From contig JAJFUG010000134.1 in NCBI GenBank assembly GCA_021372515.1, positions 1-49,574 on the forward strand: 49,574 nt of DNA. Direction: 5' to 3'. This DNA is from a bacterium. Lineage in GTDB: Bacteria; Gemmatimonadota; Glassbacteria; GWA2-58-10. A program made the translations under genes and the position numbers. The first letter of the stretch is position 1; every line of letters starts with the position of its first letter. Of the stretch, positions 8,830 to 17,893 are shown in pieces. Under the pieces are notes generated by a model, which was not told the DNA's origin, did not search any database, and saw nothing but the letters and a program-made list of their open reading frames with translations.

Positions 8830-9867
8830 TCACTTGCTCCAGCGCGCCAGCCAGGCCAGGGCCGCACGGTAGACTATCTCGTGGCCGCCCTCGAACAGGG
8901 TCACCCGGGCCGGGCCGGCGCTGCGCCGGAACAGGACTGTCTTTTCTGCATAGAGGCTGTCCGGCTCGGCCTGCCCAGTCAGCTCGGGCGGCAGGCTCTG
9001 GTTCGCCACGACAGAGTCGATCTGCGAATCGGTCAGGTATTTCTCGGGAGCGCCGTTCACCCGGGCCAGAAGGTTGAATGCGCGCAGGCTGTGGCTTACA
9101 GGCACCGACCCGCTGTGCCCGTCATGTATGCCGGCGTTGATATCCAGCGGCAGAGCGGCGGCCTGAGCGAGCCAGGTGAGAGCTGAGCGCCGCGCGTACT
9201 GGCTGTCCACAGCGGCCGAGGAGCCGGGCGCTCCGCCGCAGACCGCGACGAGGTTCCCGGCGTAGCCCTGGTTCGGGTTGCCGGGCGCGGAGCACTGGGC
9301 CTGCCAGGCGGCCAACTCGCTGATCGGCACCCAGGCCGAGGCCGCGGTCCAGGTGGACCGGCTGCGGCCGGCCATCAGCAGGGTGAGGTAGCCCCCGCCG
9401 GAGCAGCCGACCAGGTAAATCCGGCGGCTGTCCACCTGGGTGTTGGCCTTGGCGTACTCCACCGCGTCCAGGACATCCTGCACCACGGCCTCGCTGCCGC
9501 AGGCCTCGGGCTGCACGTTGGGGCCGCGGAAATTGGGGTGGATGAAGACCCAGCCCCGCTCGCGGCAACCCTCCCAGTAATTGATGCTTTCGGCCTGACG
9601 GTAGTCGCCGCTCCAGGTGTGAAGGGCCACCAGCAGCGGGTGCGGCCCGGCGCCCTCCGGCGTCCAGAACATAGCCGGCTGCGCGGTCCCGTCCAGGCTG
9701 CTCGTGATCGCCACTTCCTGCACCTCGGCCGGCCAGGACGGGGCCTGACTTCCGGCTGTCGAATCGGCGGCGCTGACCGGTGCGGCGGGCTTGTCACCGG
9801 CGCCGGAGGAGCAGCCGCACAGCAGTGACAGAATCACAATCAACTCCTTGTACTCAAGTTTGAGCAT
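8830..9867 (-). CDS. alpha/beta-hydrolase lipoprotein (prolyl oligopeptidase-like esterase)
   Basis: 345 residues from ATG 9867. A lipoprotein signal (LSLLCGCSSG, Cys19) is followed by a linker and an alpha/beta-hydrolase fold. The nucleophile elbow is GCSGGG with Ser156. HPLLVALHTWSGDY gives the oxyanion strand, GIHDGHSG a candidate acidic region, and FEGGHEIVY the likely catalytic His near the C-terminus. The family hydrolyses esters or peptides; close to a lyase and a rhamnosidase, a carbohydrate esterase role is plausible but inferred. GGAGG lies 9 nt before GTG 9870 and 12 nt before ATG 9867, so translation begins at one of these; a TTG at 9900 would put extra charged residues ahead of the signal peptide and is less likely. 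Confidence 0.88.
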   Translation of the reverse strand: MLKLEYKELIVILSLLCGCSSGAGDKPAAPVSAADSTAGSQAPSWPAEVQEVAITSSLDGTAQPAMFWTPEGAGPHPLLVALHTWSGDYRQAESINYWEGCRERGWVFIHPNFRGPNVQPEACGSEAVVQDVLDAVEYAKANTQVDSRRIYLVGCSGGGYLTLLMAGRSRSTWTAASAWVPISELAAWQAQCSAPGNPNQGYAGNLVAVCGGAPGSSAAVDSQYARRSALTWLAQAAALPLDINAGIHDGHSGSVPVSHSLRAFNLLARVNGAPEKYLTDSQIDSVVANQSLPPELTGQAEPDSLYAEKTVLFRRSAGPARVTLFEGGHEIVYRAALAWLARWSK

Positions 9868-9956
9868 CACGCGCTTAATCCTCCGTCGTTCCTGAAACAA
9901 TGATCAACCTGAAATTCGATAGTTACATGGACTCATTCAGAGCAATCCGGACCGGT

Positions 9957-10244
9957 TCAATCGGGGGTCCAGATTTTTCCGGCGGTCATGAGTTCGCAAC
10001 GGCTGTCCAGCCTCAACGGGTTGACTGATATGGTGTAAAACAGGAGCCCGCGATAAGCCGTGAGGTATTTGTGTTTGCGGCCGAGAAAGCCGCCGGGGGC
10101 TGTGACCACGAGCGGCGAGTCGGTCCGGGCGAGGATCGACTCGAACGCCGCTGGTTCCACCTGAACGATCGCTCCCGAGGCTTTTATCGCCCGTGCGGCG
10201 GCGGCAGCAGCGGCGGCAGCGCCGGCAGCGGCTCCATAGCTCAT
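9957..10244 (-). CDS. small Ala-rich conserved hypothetical protein
   Basis: 95 residues. The first 19 are almost pure Ala/Gly after MSYG, then comes a compact domain: AIKASGAIVQVEPAAFESIL, SPLVVTAPGGFLGRKHKYL and TAYRGLLFYTISVNPLRL. I have a memory of similar small proteins in unrelated environmental bacteria with the same Ala-run and the pattern RxxxPLVV...YLTxYKGL; no function is known to me. The Ala run is too short and too uninterrupted by larger hydrophobics to be a sure membrane anchor. ATG 10244 is chosen because GGAGG lies 6 nt upstream. It lies between the rhamnosidase and the hydrolase on the same strand, with a strong hairpin just upstream. Confidence 0.75.
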   Translation of the reverse strand: MSYGAAAGAAAAAAAAARAIKASGAIVQVEPAAFESILARTDSPLVVTAPGGFLGRKHKYLTAYRGLLFYTISVNPLRLDSRCELMTAGKIWTPD

Positions 10245-10275
10245 GACAAGCCTCCCTCTGGACACGGAATACAGC

Positions 10276-10305
10276 CGCGAGGAAAGGATTCGTCCTTTCC
10301 CCGCG
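10276..10305 (-). other. long hairpin with 4-nt loop upstream of the small Ala-rich gene
   Basis: Thirteen paired positions with one mismatch (10276-10288 against 10293-10305) close a 4-nt loop: TTCG on the plus strand, CGAA on the transcribed minus strand. It sits between the rhamnosidase stop (10336) and the small gene start (10244). No T-run follows, so it may be a Rho-dependent or weak terminator, an RNA-processing site, or a leader structure that sets expression of the small gene. Confidence 0.5.
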
Positions 10306-10335
10306 CGAATTGGCAGCGGCTGCGTGGCTGCAATC

Positions 10336-12762
10336 TTACTTGTTCTTGCCCGGCAGCTCGATCTTGTTTACACCCGGCACGAGGCCGTACTCCACGCCGT
10401 CCCAGACGAACGCCCCGCGCAGCGCGCCGGGCAGCTCGATCGACGCGCTCAGGCCGCGGGCGCCCTTGCGCTCCAGGCTGACCGCGAGCGTGCCCTCCGG
10501 GTGCGGCATGCTGGCCTTGACCTGTTTCAGGGGGCCGAGGGCGGGCTCGATCCGCACCGTGCGGAAACCGGGCGAGGCCGGGCGGATGCCGCAGACCGAG
10601 GAGAGCAAGCCCCAGGCCGGGCTGGCGCTCCAGGCGTGGCAGTCGGAGCGGGTGGGCTCGGGGGTCTCGGCAAAAGTAGTCAGGCCGTAACGGATCATGT
10701 CGCGCCAGGGCTCCAGCCGGGCCACGTAGTCCTGGCCCAGGCCGCAGTGGCGCATGGCCTCGAGCACGTAGAACTGGAAATAGAAAGTCGCCCGGACAAC
10801 ATCCGGCTCGGTGGAGATCCGCTCGAACACCTTTTTCTGCTCCTGCGGCGGAATAATATCGAGCAGGATCGCCAGGGCGTTGGCGTGCTGCGAGAACAGC
10901 TTTTTCTCGGGGGTGTTGGCCACGAGGCCGCGCTCGGCGGACCAGCAGGCGGCGTAGGTCGCCCGGGCGACACGCTCGGACAGTTCGCGGTAGTGCGCCG
11001 CCTCCCAGTCGCGGCCGAAAGCCAGCGACATCTGCGAGGCGCAGCGCAGGGCGTAGGCGAACTGGAGCGAAACCACGGCCGAGCCGCCCTCGGCCGCCCC
11101 GGGCGGCACGCCGTAGGGGTACTGGTCCACCCAGTCCACGAAATTCCACCAGGGCAGCGGCCCCAGCACACCGTCCTGGCCCAGGCGGTTTTCGAACCAT
11201 TCGAGCACACCCCGCACGCCGCTCAGGTGCGCCTGGACGAAGGCTTCATCCGGGCGGTGCATCCAGTAGTCGTGCAGCATCAGCACCCAGAACAGCGAGA
11301 ACGGCGGTATGACCTGGGCCACGCGGCTGGGGTAGCGGCTCTGGGTCAGGCCCTCGGGCAGACGGGAGTCGTCGTAATGGTTGATCGCCTGGCGCATCAG
11401 ACGGTCATCGCCGGTGAGGTAGAGCGAGATGAGCGCCTGGATGCGGGTGTCGCCCACGTACTGGAACTGCTCGTAGTAGGGGCAGTCAAAATAGTTTTCG
11501 CCTGCGCACAGACGGGCCGTGCGCCAGGCCACGTTCCAGATCGAGGTGAGCGAGGGGTCGTCGCTGGCGAAAGTAGCGTTGAGCTTGAACGGGTAGCCGG
11601 TGAACGGGTTCTTGAGCGAGTTGAGCGTGAGCGGCTCGCCGGCGGTGATCACATCCCTCTGCAGGTAACGGAACGTGCGGAACCAGAGGGTGAAAAAGCG
11701 CCTGTCCGCACCGCCGTCCGGCAGGAACTCGTCATAGTTGCCGAACACGTGCATGCCGTCGATCTTGTCCCGGTTGTGCTTGGCGCCGGCGGAATCGACC
11801 AGGGCCTCGGCCCAGACCAGTCGGACCAGCGCGCCCTTGCCGCCGGAGACACTCAGCTCGGGGTAGGCATTGGTCAGGTAGCCCTGGTCGATCAGCAGGC
11901 TGACCCGGCTGTTGGCCGGAACATTTAAAGGCTTGCCCCCGTTAAGGAAACCCTCGTCCGCGGCGATCCCGGCCGCGCGGCGGATGTGGCCCGGCGCCTC
12001 GGGGCGTTTCTCCATGGGCGGGATGGGACGCGGGATGAGGTTCCAGGGCGAGCCGCCGTCCAGCATGCCACGCGGGGCAGGATTGCGGCTGCCCGCCACG
12101 ACCGGGGCCAGCCAGGCGGAATCATCGAAATCGAGGCCGGTCCAGCCCCAGGGGTGAAGGCCCGCCTCTACGTGGTCGCCCGGGCCCACGACCCGGAAAT
12201 CGAAAATCCCCTCGGCCTTGTCCAGCGCGGCATCCCAACCGGAGGGGATTGTGGTGAACGCCTTGTCCTGCATCACTTTCCAGGTTTCGGTCCCGCTGTT
12301 GACCAGTTGTTCGGCCAGGCCGTCGCCCTGCAGCACGAAAGCACTGCGGCAGGACATCTGGGCCCAGGGCCGCTGCTCGCCGTAGTTCCAGACCAGGGCG
12401 GCCAGCACGTTGCGGCCGGCTTTGAGGCGCGGGGCCAGGTCCACCGTCTCGTAACGCCAGTGGTCTGGGTCGCCGCGCGAGGGGCCCTCCGAGACCTCCT
12501 CCCCGTTGAGGTACAGGCGGTAGCGGTTGTCGGCGCTCACGTGGACAATGAACTTCTCCGGCACGCCGGCCAGCTCGAAAGTCCGGCGGAAAAGGCTCAC
12601 CGCGCAGCCCTGCGCCTCCACGCCCGGGCAGGCGATCCAGGACGAGGGCCAGGACTGGTTGAACAGGTCGGGTGCGGTCTGGGCGGCGAGCGGCGTTGAA
12701 TCGAGCAGACAGAGGAAAGCCAGGGCGGCGGAAAGGCTCAGAAAGCAGGAGGATTTTTTCAT
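10336..12762 (-). CDS. secreted alpha-L-rhamnosidase-like glycoside hydrolase (GH78-type)
   Basis: 808 residues with a Sec signal peptide (KKSSCFLSL...STPLAAQ). N-terminal beta-sandwich modules (about 30-180 and 240-400; AGVPEKFIVHVSADNRYRLY and GYLTNAYPELSVSGGKG) precede an (alpha/alpha)6 barrel. The barrel motif FDCPYYEQFQYVGD at 425-438 corresponds to the GH78 general-acid region, with Glu431 and Asp438 as candidates. A C-terminal beta domain has the family-like phrase FRTVRIEPALGPLKQVKASM. Such enzymes remove terminal L-rhamnose from plant or bacterial polysaccharides and glycosides. ATG 12762 has AAGG about 8 nt upstream. It is followed by the small Ala-rich gene and the hydrolase on the same strand, and preceded by the sensor kinase 72 nt away. 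Confidence 0.88.
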   Translation of the reverse strand: MKKSSCFLSLSAALAFLCLLDSTPLAAQTAPDLFNQSWPSSWIACPGVEAQGCAVSLFRRTFELAGVPEKFIVHVSADNRYRLYLNGEEVSEGPSRGDPDHWRYETVDLAPRLKAGRNVLAALVWNYGEQRPWAQMSCRSAFVLQGDGLAEQLVNSGTETWKVMQDKAFTTIPSGWDAALDKAEGIFDFRVVGPGDHVEAGLHPWGWTGLDFDDSAWLAPVVAGSRNPAPRGMLDGGSPWNLIPRPIPPMEKRPEAPGHIRRAAGIAADEGFLNGGKPLNVPANSRVSLLIDQGYLTNAYPELSVSGGKGALVRLVWAEALVDSAGAKHNRDKIDGMHVFGNYDEFLPDGGADRRFFTLWFRTFRYLQRDVITAGEPLTLNSLKNPFTGYPFKLNATFASDDPSLTSIWNVAWRTARLCAGENYFDCPYYEQFQYVGDTRIQALISLYLTGDDRLMRQAINHYDDSRLPEGLTQSRYPSRVAQVIPPFSLFWVLMLHDYWMHRPDEAFVQAHLSGVRGVLEWFENRLGQDGVLGPLPWWNFVDWVDQYPYGVPPGAAEGGSAVVSLQFAYALRCASQMSLAFGRDWEAAHYRELSERVARATYAACWSAERGLVANTPEKKLFSQHANALAILLDIIPPQEQKKVFERISTEPDVVRATFYFQFYVLEAMRHCGLGQDYVARLEPWRDMIRYGLTTFAETPEPTRSDCHAWSASPAWGLLSSVCGIRPASPGFRTVRIEPALGPLKQVKASMPHPEGTLAVSLERKGARGLSASIELPGALRGAFVWDGVEYGLVPGVNKIELPGKNK

Positions 12763-12834
12763 CGCTGCGCCTTCGATGGAAAATGTGAGAGTTGGAAGCG
12801 GGATAGGCCGGGATGCCTGCTCGGAACCGGTGCT

Positions 12835-15800
12835 TCAAGGCTCGTACAGGACCCGGTTCATGACAGCTTTCAGTTCCTCGAGACGGTAGGGCTTGGTCAT
12901 TATACCACTGAAACCGTATTTGCGGAAGTCTGAAAGCACCTGTTCGTTGGAGTATCCGCTGGAGACTATGGCTTTGACTTGAGGGTCGATCTCGAGCAGT
13001 TTCTGCACCGCCTCGCGCCCGCCCATGCCGCCGGGGATGGTCAGGTCCATGATGACCGCGTCGAACGGCTTGCCCTGGGCCAGCCGCTGGATGAAAAGCT
13101 CCACCGCCGCATCCCCGTCCGCCGCCTGCTCCACCCGGTAGCCCAGCTTTTCGAGCATGCCCTGAAGCACCTTGCGCACCGCGGCCTCGTCATCCATCAC
13201 CAGTATGGATTCGCCGCGCCCGGCACGGACCGCCGACTTTTCCTCCAAGGCAGTCTGTTTCTGACTGGAGGCCGGGAACCAGAGCTTGAAAGTGGTGCCT
13301 TTCTGCAGTTCGCTTTCCACAACAATGACGCCGCCGTGACGCTTCACGATCGAATAGACCGTGGCCAGGCCCAGGCCGCTGCCTTTCTGCTTGGTGGTGA
13401 AATAGGGGTCGAAGATGCGCGGCATGAGTTCGGGGGCGATGCCGATACCGCTGTCCGAAAGGCTCATCCGTACATAGCGTCCCGCCTCCAGGCCCGGGAC
13501 CTGGTTTTTGCGCAGACGGCAGTTGTCCAGGCTGATCCGGATTGTCCCGCCCTTGGGCATGGCCTGGTCCGCGTTGATTATCAGGTTGTTCAGCACCTGG
13601 TTGATCTGGCCGGGATCGACCTCCACCGCCCAGAGCTGCGGCTGGAATTTCAGCTCGTAGCTGACACTCGATCCGCTGAGGGCGAATTTCACCGCCTCCT
13701 GCACCAGGTCGGCCAGCGAGGCGATGCGCTTGACCGGCTGGCCGCCGCGGCTGAAAGTCAGCAGCTGCATGGTCAGCTCGCGGGCGCGCAGGCTGGAGTT
13801 CTCGATCGCGCTCAGCGGCTCGGTCACGCTGTCCTCCGGCTTGACCATCATCCGGGCCAGGGAGGCGTTGCCCAGGATGGAGGTGAGGATGTTGTTGAAA
13901 TCGTGGGCGATCCCCCCGGCTAACAGGCCGATCGATTCGAGCTTATCCGAGCGCAGGCGCTCCTGCTCGAGCAGCTTGAGCTCGGAGATGTCCTTGAAGC
14001 TTTCCACGATCCCCAGCAGCTTGCCCTCCGGGTCGCGGAAAGGCGTGACAGTCAGGATGCAGGGCAGCTTGCTGCCGTCCAGCAGTCTCTTTTCGATCTC
14101 CAGCTCGTACTTGTCCAGGCCGGAGCGTATCTTTTCGAGCGGGCAGTTGGCCGTATTGCAGCGGGTGCCGGACCACAGGTCGCAGCACTGCTGCCCGACC
14201 AGGTCCTCTATCCTCTGCCCGAAAACCTCGATCCAGCTGCGGTTGACCCGCAGGACCGACTTGTCGGCCCCGATCACCGCAATGGGATTGGTGGCGTTGA
14301 AGATCTGGTCCAGCTCGGAGTGCGCCTGGGCCAGTTGAGCCGCGGCTATATGGCGCTCGGTGATGTCGCGCACCAGCGCCAGCACCTGGGTCGGATCGAT
14401 GGCGACCATCCTGCATTCGTAAAAATGCATCCCATCGGGCATCGCCAGCTCGTACTCGAACCACTCCATGAGGCCGGACTGCAATGTCTGCTCGATTTTA
14501 CGCATCAGGGTTTCGGCGATATGCCCGGGCATCACTTCACTGATGGATTTTCCAAGGAACTGATCCGGCTGCAGATAGAGCCAGTCCTTGTGTCCCTTGT
14601 AATCCAGGAACATGCCCTGCCTGTCCAGCCGGAACATCAGGTCGGGTATGGCCTCCAGCATGGCCCGGCTGCGGGCCTCGCTTTCAAGCAGGAGACGCTG
14701 GGCTTTCTTGCGTTCGGTGATATCGCGCACCTGGATCATGATCATATTCCGGCCCTCGAGCTGGAACAGGGTGCCGAAAACCTCCACCGGCACACTGCTG
14801 CCGTCTTTCCGGAAATTGGTAATCTCCTGAAGGTGGAACTCGCAATCCTTGAGCAGCCGTTCGAAGTTCTTTTCCGTAAGCTCCGGGTCATGGGTCATCG
14901 CGTAGGGTGTCAGGCCGATGAACTCCTCCCTGGAATAACCGTAAAGCTCCAGGGCCGCACGGTTGGCCTCGATGAAGGTCTGGTCCTTCAAATCAAAAAC
15001 GCAGAGGGCTTCCGAGGAGGTGTCGAACAGCGCCCGGTAGCGGCGCTCCCGCTCGCGCAGCGCCTCCTCGGCGCGCTTGCGCTCTGTGATGTCCCGCGCC
15101 TGGGCCAGGATGTACCTGTGTCCGTCGAGCGAAAAGGGGGCGGCATAAATCTCGACCGGGATGCGGGTCTTGTTCTTGTGCAGGTGGATCATCTCGAAGC
15201 GGTGGACCTTGTCACTGGCGATTATGTCCTTCATGTGCTGCAGGGATTGCTCCGGCTCCGGGTTCAGGTCCTGGGGCTTTATATCCTCGAGGAATTCCTT
15301 TCTGGTATAGCCGAAAAGTTCCTGCCCGGCACGGTTGACCTCGATATAGCGCCCGGTTTCGACGTCGATAATTGAGAGGGCCTCGGAGGAGGTATCGAAC
15401 AGCACCCGGTACTTGCGCTCGCTGTCGCGCAGGGCGGCCTCGCCGCGCTTGCGCGCGGTGATGTCGCGGATGACGCTCTGGACGGTCCGGGTTTCCAGGT
15501 CGATCAGCTTGGAGCTGATTTCCACTTCGATCCGGCTGCCGTCGGCACGCAGGAGCCGGGACTCGATCGATATGCCGCCTTGCAGGCCGATGCCCTGGAG
15601 GTGACGCTGGCCGGATTCGCGGTCCGCCTCGGGATGCAGGGAGACGACATGGCGGTCCAGAAGTTCCGCGCGCGTGTAGCCCAGCATGCGGCAGGCCTGG
15701 CGGTTGACATCCAGGGTGCGGCCCTCCAGGTCGTGGATGAAGACCGCGTCGTTGGAGTGCTCGAACAGCTCGCGGAAACGTTTTTCGCTGCGGCGCAGCG

Positions 15801-17691
15801 CCTCCTCGCTCTGACGGATGGCGGTGATGTCGGTGCTGACCCCGAATATCCGGCAGACTTTGCCCGCGGCATTCCGCTCCGCGATCTTGACCGTGTACAG
15901 ACGGTGAAGCTGTCCCTTGCGGTCCCGCACGTTCTGCTCCAGGACATGTTTGTCTTTCGAGCCCTCGAGCAACTCCCGGTCGGCCTGCCTGGAGTTCAGG
16001 CCGTCCTCACGGTCCAGGAAGAACTCATCGGAGTATTTTCCGGTTATCTCCTCCGGCCCGACCCCCAGGAAATGCCTGAAAGTCTCGTTCGCCAGAATGT
16101 TGCGGCCCTCTTCATCCAGCACGTAGATCATGCTGGGGTTCATGTCGATCACCTGCCGCAGGAACTGGTGCTGCTCCTCCTGGACCTTATGGGAGCGTAT
16201 CCGCTCCTCGATCCCCCGGATGGCCGCCAGGTGCACCGGCAGGCCCTGCCAGGTGAAATGCCGGGCGTTTATCTCCACCGGGAACACGGCACCGTCTTTG
16301 CGGCGGTGCCAGCGCACCGGGATGACGGTCAGCCTGCTCAACGTGGCGGCGTGGGTTTGGTCCGGCTCACCTGAGAGGTCGAGGTTACGCAGGCGGAGCA
16401 GCTCGCTGCGGCTGTAGCCGTACATTTCCACCGCCGCCTGGTTCACCTCCAGTATCCTGCCGTCCACGTTGGAGATCAGGAACAGGGCGTCCGATTCCAT
16501 CTCGAACAGGGCGCGGTACTTTTCCTCGCTGAACCGGATTTTCTCCGCCGAGCGTTTCTGCTCGGTGATGTCCTCGAACATCAGGGTCCAGCGCAGCCCG
16601 TCGTGCACCTCCCGGCCCATGCGCAACTTGAACCGCCGCCCGTTCATGCCCTTGAGCCCCACCTCCACCTCGAACGGGATACGGAAACGGTTGACCCGGA
16701 ACAGTGACTTGCGGGTCAGGACGCGTATCCCGAAGAAACGGGCCTGGCCGGCGAAGGTGGTGAACCCGAGGTAGGGGCTGCGATCATAGACCGCGTCGGA
16801 ATCGATAGTCTCCAGCAGTGGCATCTTCCGGCCGGTCTTAAGGTCGGTCATCCAGCGTCTTATCCTCCCGCCCGTGCGCTCGACCACGATCTCGTAATCC
16901 CGGTCCGAAGCCAGGACCTCGTGCCGGAGCACCAGGTCGGTGGCCTGGCGCTGGATGCGTGTCTGCGTGTTGTAAAGCGAGGCGACGCAAACCGTGTAGC
17001 CCAGGCTGTCGCAGAGCATTTCCTCGTTGCCGAGCGCCCCGCCGATCACCAGGGAGAAGTCGCGCATGCGGTTGTGGGCGTGTCCGGTGTGGATGCGGTA
17101 GATCACTTTAATGTCCCGGTCCGGACGGTTCAGGGACCGGTCGAGCATCAGATAGCAGTCCGCCTCGCTCTCCGGGTGGAAACGGTGCTCGAGCTCCATG
17201 CGGCCGTCGCGCCGGACCAGGCGCCAGTGGCTCGGGTCGCAGGAGCGCGAGACCCGCCAGTCCCGGCCGATCCGCTCTTTGTCATCCGGGCCTTCGTATT
17301 CCACCACCCAGGGCTCGTCGTTCCGGTCGAAGGGCAGGCCGGCCAGGGCCTCGATCTGGGAGAAATGCGCCTCTATTTTCTGGAAATCACCGTCCTGGAG
17401 AAGTTCGCTCAGGGGGGCCTTTTTGGCGGCCAGTTCCGAAACCCATTCGCGCAGGGTGCTGAAATTGCCCCAGTAGCCGGTCAGCCGCCATTGGCTGTCG
17501 ACACTGACACCGGGCATGTTGATTGCGGACAGGAGCGAGTAGTAGTTGCGGGCGAGCGTGTCGCGCTGTTCCTGGGATTGGGCCAGCTCAGTTTCGAGCT
17601 GTGCGATGCGATGGTGGGAATTGTCCTGGCTCCGTCCGCCGGGGGCTGAACCGCCTGGCGTCCGGTTGGGCCGGCCTGAGCGAGAGGGCAT
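12835..17691 (-). CDS. multi-PAS hybrid histidine kinase with C-terminal receiver domain
   Basis: 1618 residues, with no signal peptide or membrane segment, so a cytoplasmic sensor. Order: short coiled coil (about 28-50); PAS-like N-half (52-130); a beta-rich, lectin/LamG-like stretch (about 145-326; YEIVVERTGGRIRRW, PYLGFTTFAGQARFFGIRVL); a PAS-like C-half (334-378; LRWTLMFEDITEQKR); then seven PAS repeats starting near 388, each opening like EEKYRALFE and most closing in DITxRK. The last PAS carries Cys-rich CCDLWSGTRCNTANC. HisKA has GGIAHDFNN with His1263; the ATPase has N-box NNLIINADQAM and G-box GSGLGLATVYS. The receiver (about 1497-1615) has Asp1549 and MTKPYR. It should autophosphorylate His1263 and pass phosphate to Asp1549. 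No output domain or partner regulator is adjacent. ATG 17691 has only a weak GGGA site. Confidence 0.93.
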   Translation of the reverse strand: MPSRSGRPNRTPGGSAPGGRSQDNSHHRIAQLETELAQSQEQRDTLARNYYSLLSAINMPGVSVDSQWRLTGYWGNFSTLREWVSELAAKKAPLSELLQDGDFQKIEAHFSQIEALAGLPFDRNDEPWVVEYEGPDDKERIGRDWRVSRSCDPSHWRLVRRDGRMELEHRFHPESEADCYLMLDRSLNRPDRDIKVIYRIHTGHAHNRMRDFSLVIGGALGNEEMLCDSLGYTVCVASLYNTQTRIQRQATDLVLRHEVLASDRDYEIVVERTGGRIRRWMTDLKTGRKMPLLETIDSDAVYDRSPYLGFTTFAGQARFFGIRVLTRKSLFRVNRFRIPFEVEVGLKGMNGRRFKLRMGREVHDGLRWTLMFEDITEQKRSAEKIRFSEEKYRALFEMESDALFLISNVDGRILEVNQAAVEMYGYSRSELLRLRNLDLSGEPDQTHAATLSRLTVIPVRWHRRKDGAVFPVEINARHFTWQGLPVHLAAIRGIEERIRSHKVQEEQHQFLRQVIDMNPSMIYVLDEEGRNILANETFRHFLGVGPEEITGKYSDEFFLDREDGLNSRQADRELLEGSKDKHVLEQNVRDRKGQLHRLYTVKIAERNAAGKVCRIFGVSTDITAIRQSEEALRRSEKRFRELFEHSNDAVFIHDLEGRTLDVNRQACRMLGYTRAELLDRHVVSLHPEADRESGQRHLQGIGLQGGISIESRLLRADGSRIEVEISSKLIDLETRTVQSVIRDITARKRGEAALRDSERKYRVLFDTSSEALSIIDVETGRYIEVNRAGQELFGYTRKEFLEDIKPQDLNPEPEQSLQHMKDIIASDKVHRFEMIHLHKNKTRIPVEIYAAPFSLDGHRYILAQARDITERKRAEEALRERERRYRALFDTSSEALCVFDLKDQTFIEANRAALELYGYSREEFIGLTPYAMTHDPELTEKNFERLLKDCEFHLQEITNFRKDGSSVPVEVFGTLFQLEGRNMIMIQVRDITERKKAQRLLLESEARSRAMLEAIPDLMFRLDRQGMFLDYKGHKDWLYLQPDQFLGKSISEVMPGHIAETLMRKIEQTLQSGLMEWFEYELAMPDGMHFYECRMVAIDPTQVLALVRDITERHIAAAQLAQAHSELDQIFNATNPIAVIGADKSVLRVNRSWIEVFGQRIEDLVGQQCCDLWSGTRCNTANCPLEKIRSGLDKYELEIEKRLLDGSKLPCILTVTPFRDPEGKLLGIVESFKDISELKLLEQERLRSDKLESIGLLAGGIAHDFNNILTSILGNASLARMMVKPEDSVTEPLSAIENSSLRARELTMQLLTFSRGGQPVKRIASLADLVQEAVKFALSGSSVSYELKFQPQLWAVEVDPGQINQVLNNLIINADQAMPKGGTIRISLDNCRLRKNQVPGLEAGRYVRMSLSDSGIGIAPELMPRIFDPYFTTKQKGSGLGLATVYSIVKRHGGVIVVESELQKGTTFKLWFPASSQKQTALEEKSAVRAGRGESILVMDDEAAVRKVLQGMLEKLGYRVEQAADGDAAVELFIQRLAQGKPFDAVIMDLTIPGGMGGREAVQKLLEIDPQVKAIVSSGYSNEQVLSDFRKYGFSGIMTKPYRLEELKAVMNRVLYEP

Positions 17692-17847
17692 CTTAAATCC
17701 CGATCATTTTAGAGCTATCCGGGAACGGTAAATCCAGAATCGCCCGCGATGGAAACTCAATCTTGGGCTCTTAAAATGTAACTGTTTCAATACGAAAAAG
17801 TAAAGACAGGACCCTCTACAAACCGTGGCGGCTCCGGGGCTTAATAT

Positions 17848-17876
17848 CCCCCGGCCGGAACCGTTCCGGCCGGGGG
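17848..17876 (-). terminator. perfect 13-bp hairpin downstream of the M49 peptidase gene
   Basis: Stem 17848-17860 pairs perfectly with 17864-17876 around a 3-nt loop. It begins 18 nt past the stop of the minus-strand gene ending at 17894 and lies before the kinase gene. The minus-strand tail is ATATTAAG, not a T-run, so termination is probable but not textbook. The remaining 150 bp up to 17691 would hold the kinase promoter and leader. Confidence 0.65.
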
Positions 17877-17893
17877 ACTGGTCTGCGGGCTTC

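Noticed and set aside
10243-11928. 561-codon open frame opposite the rhamnosidase gene
   Set aside because: Antisense shadow of a clear GH78-like gene in GC-rich DNA; low-complexity His/Gly/Arg-rich product with no recognisable motif or ribosome site.
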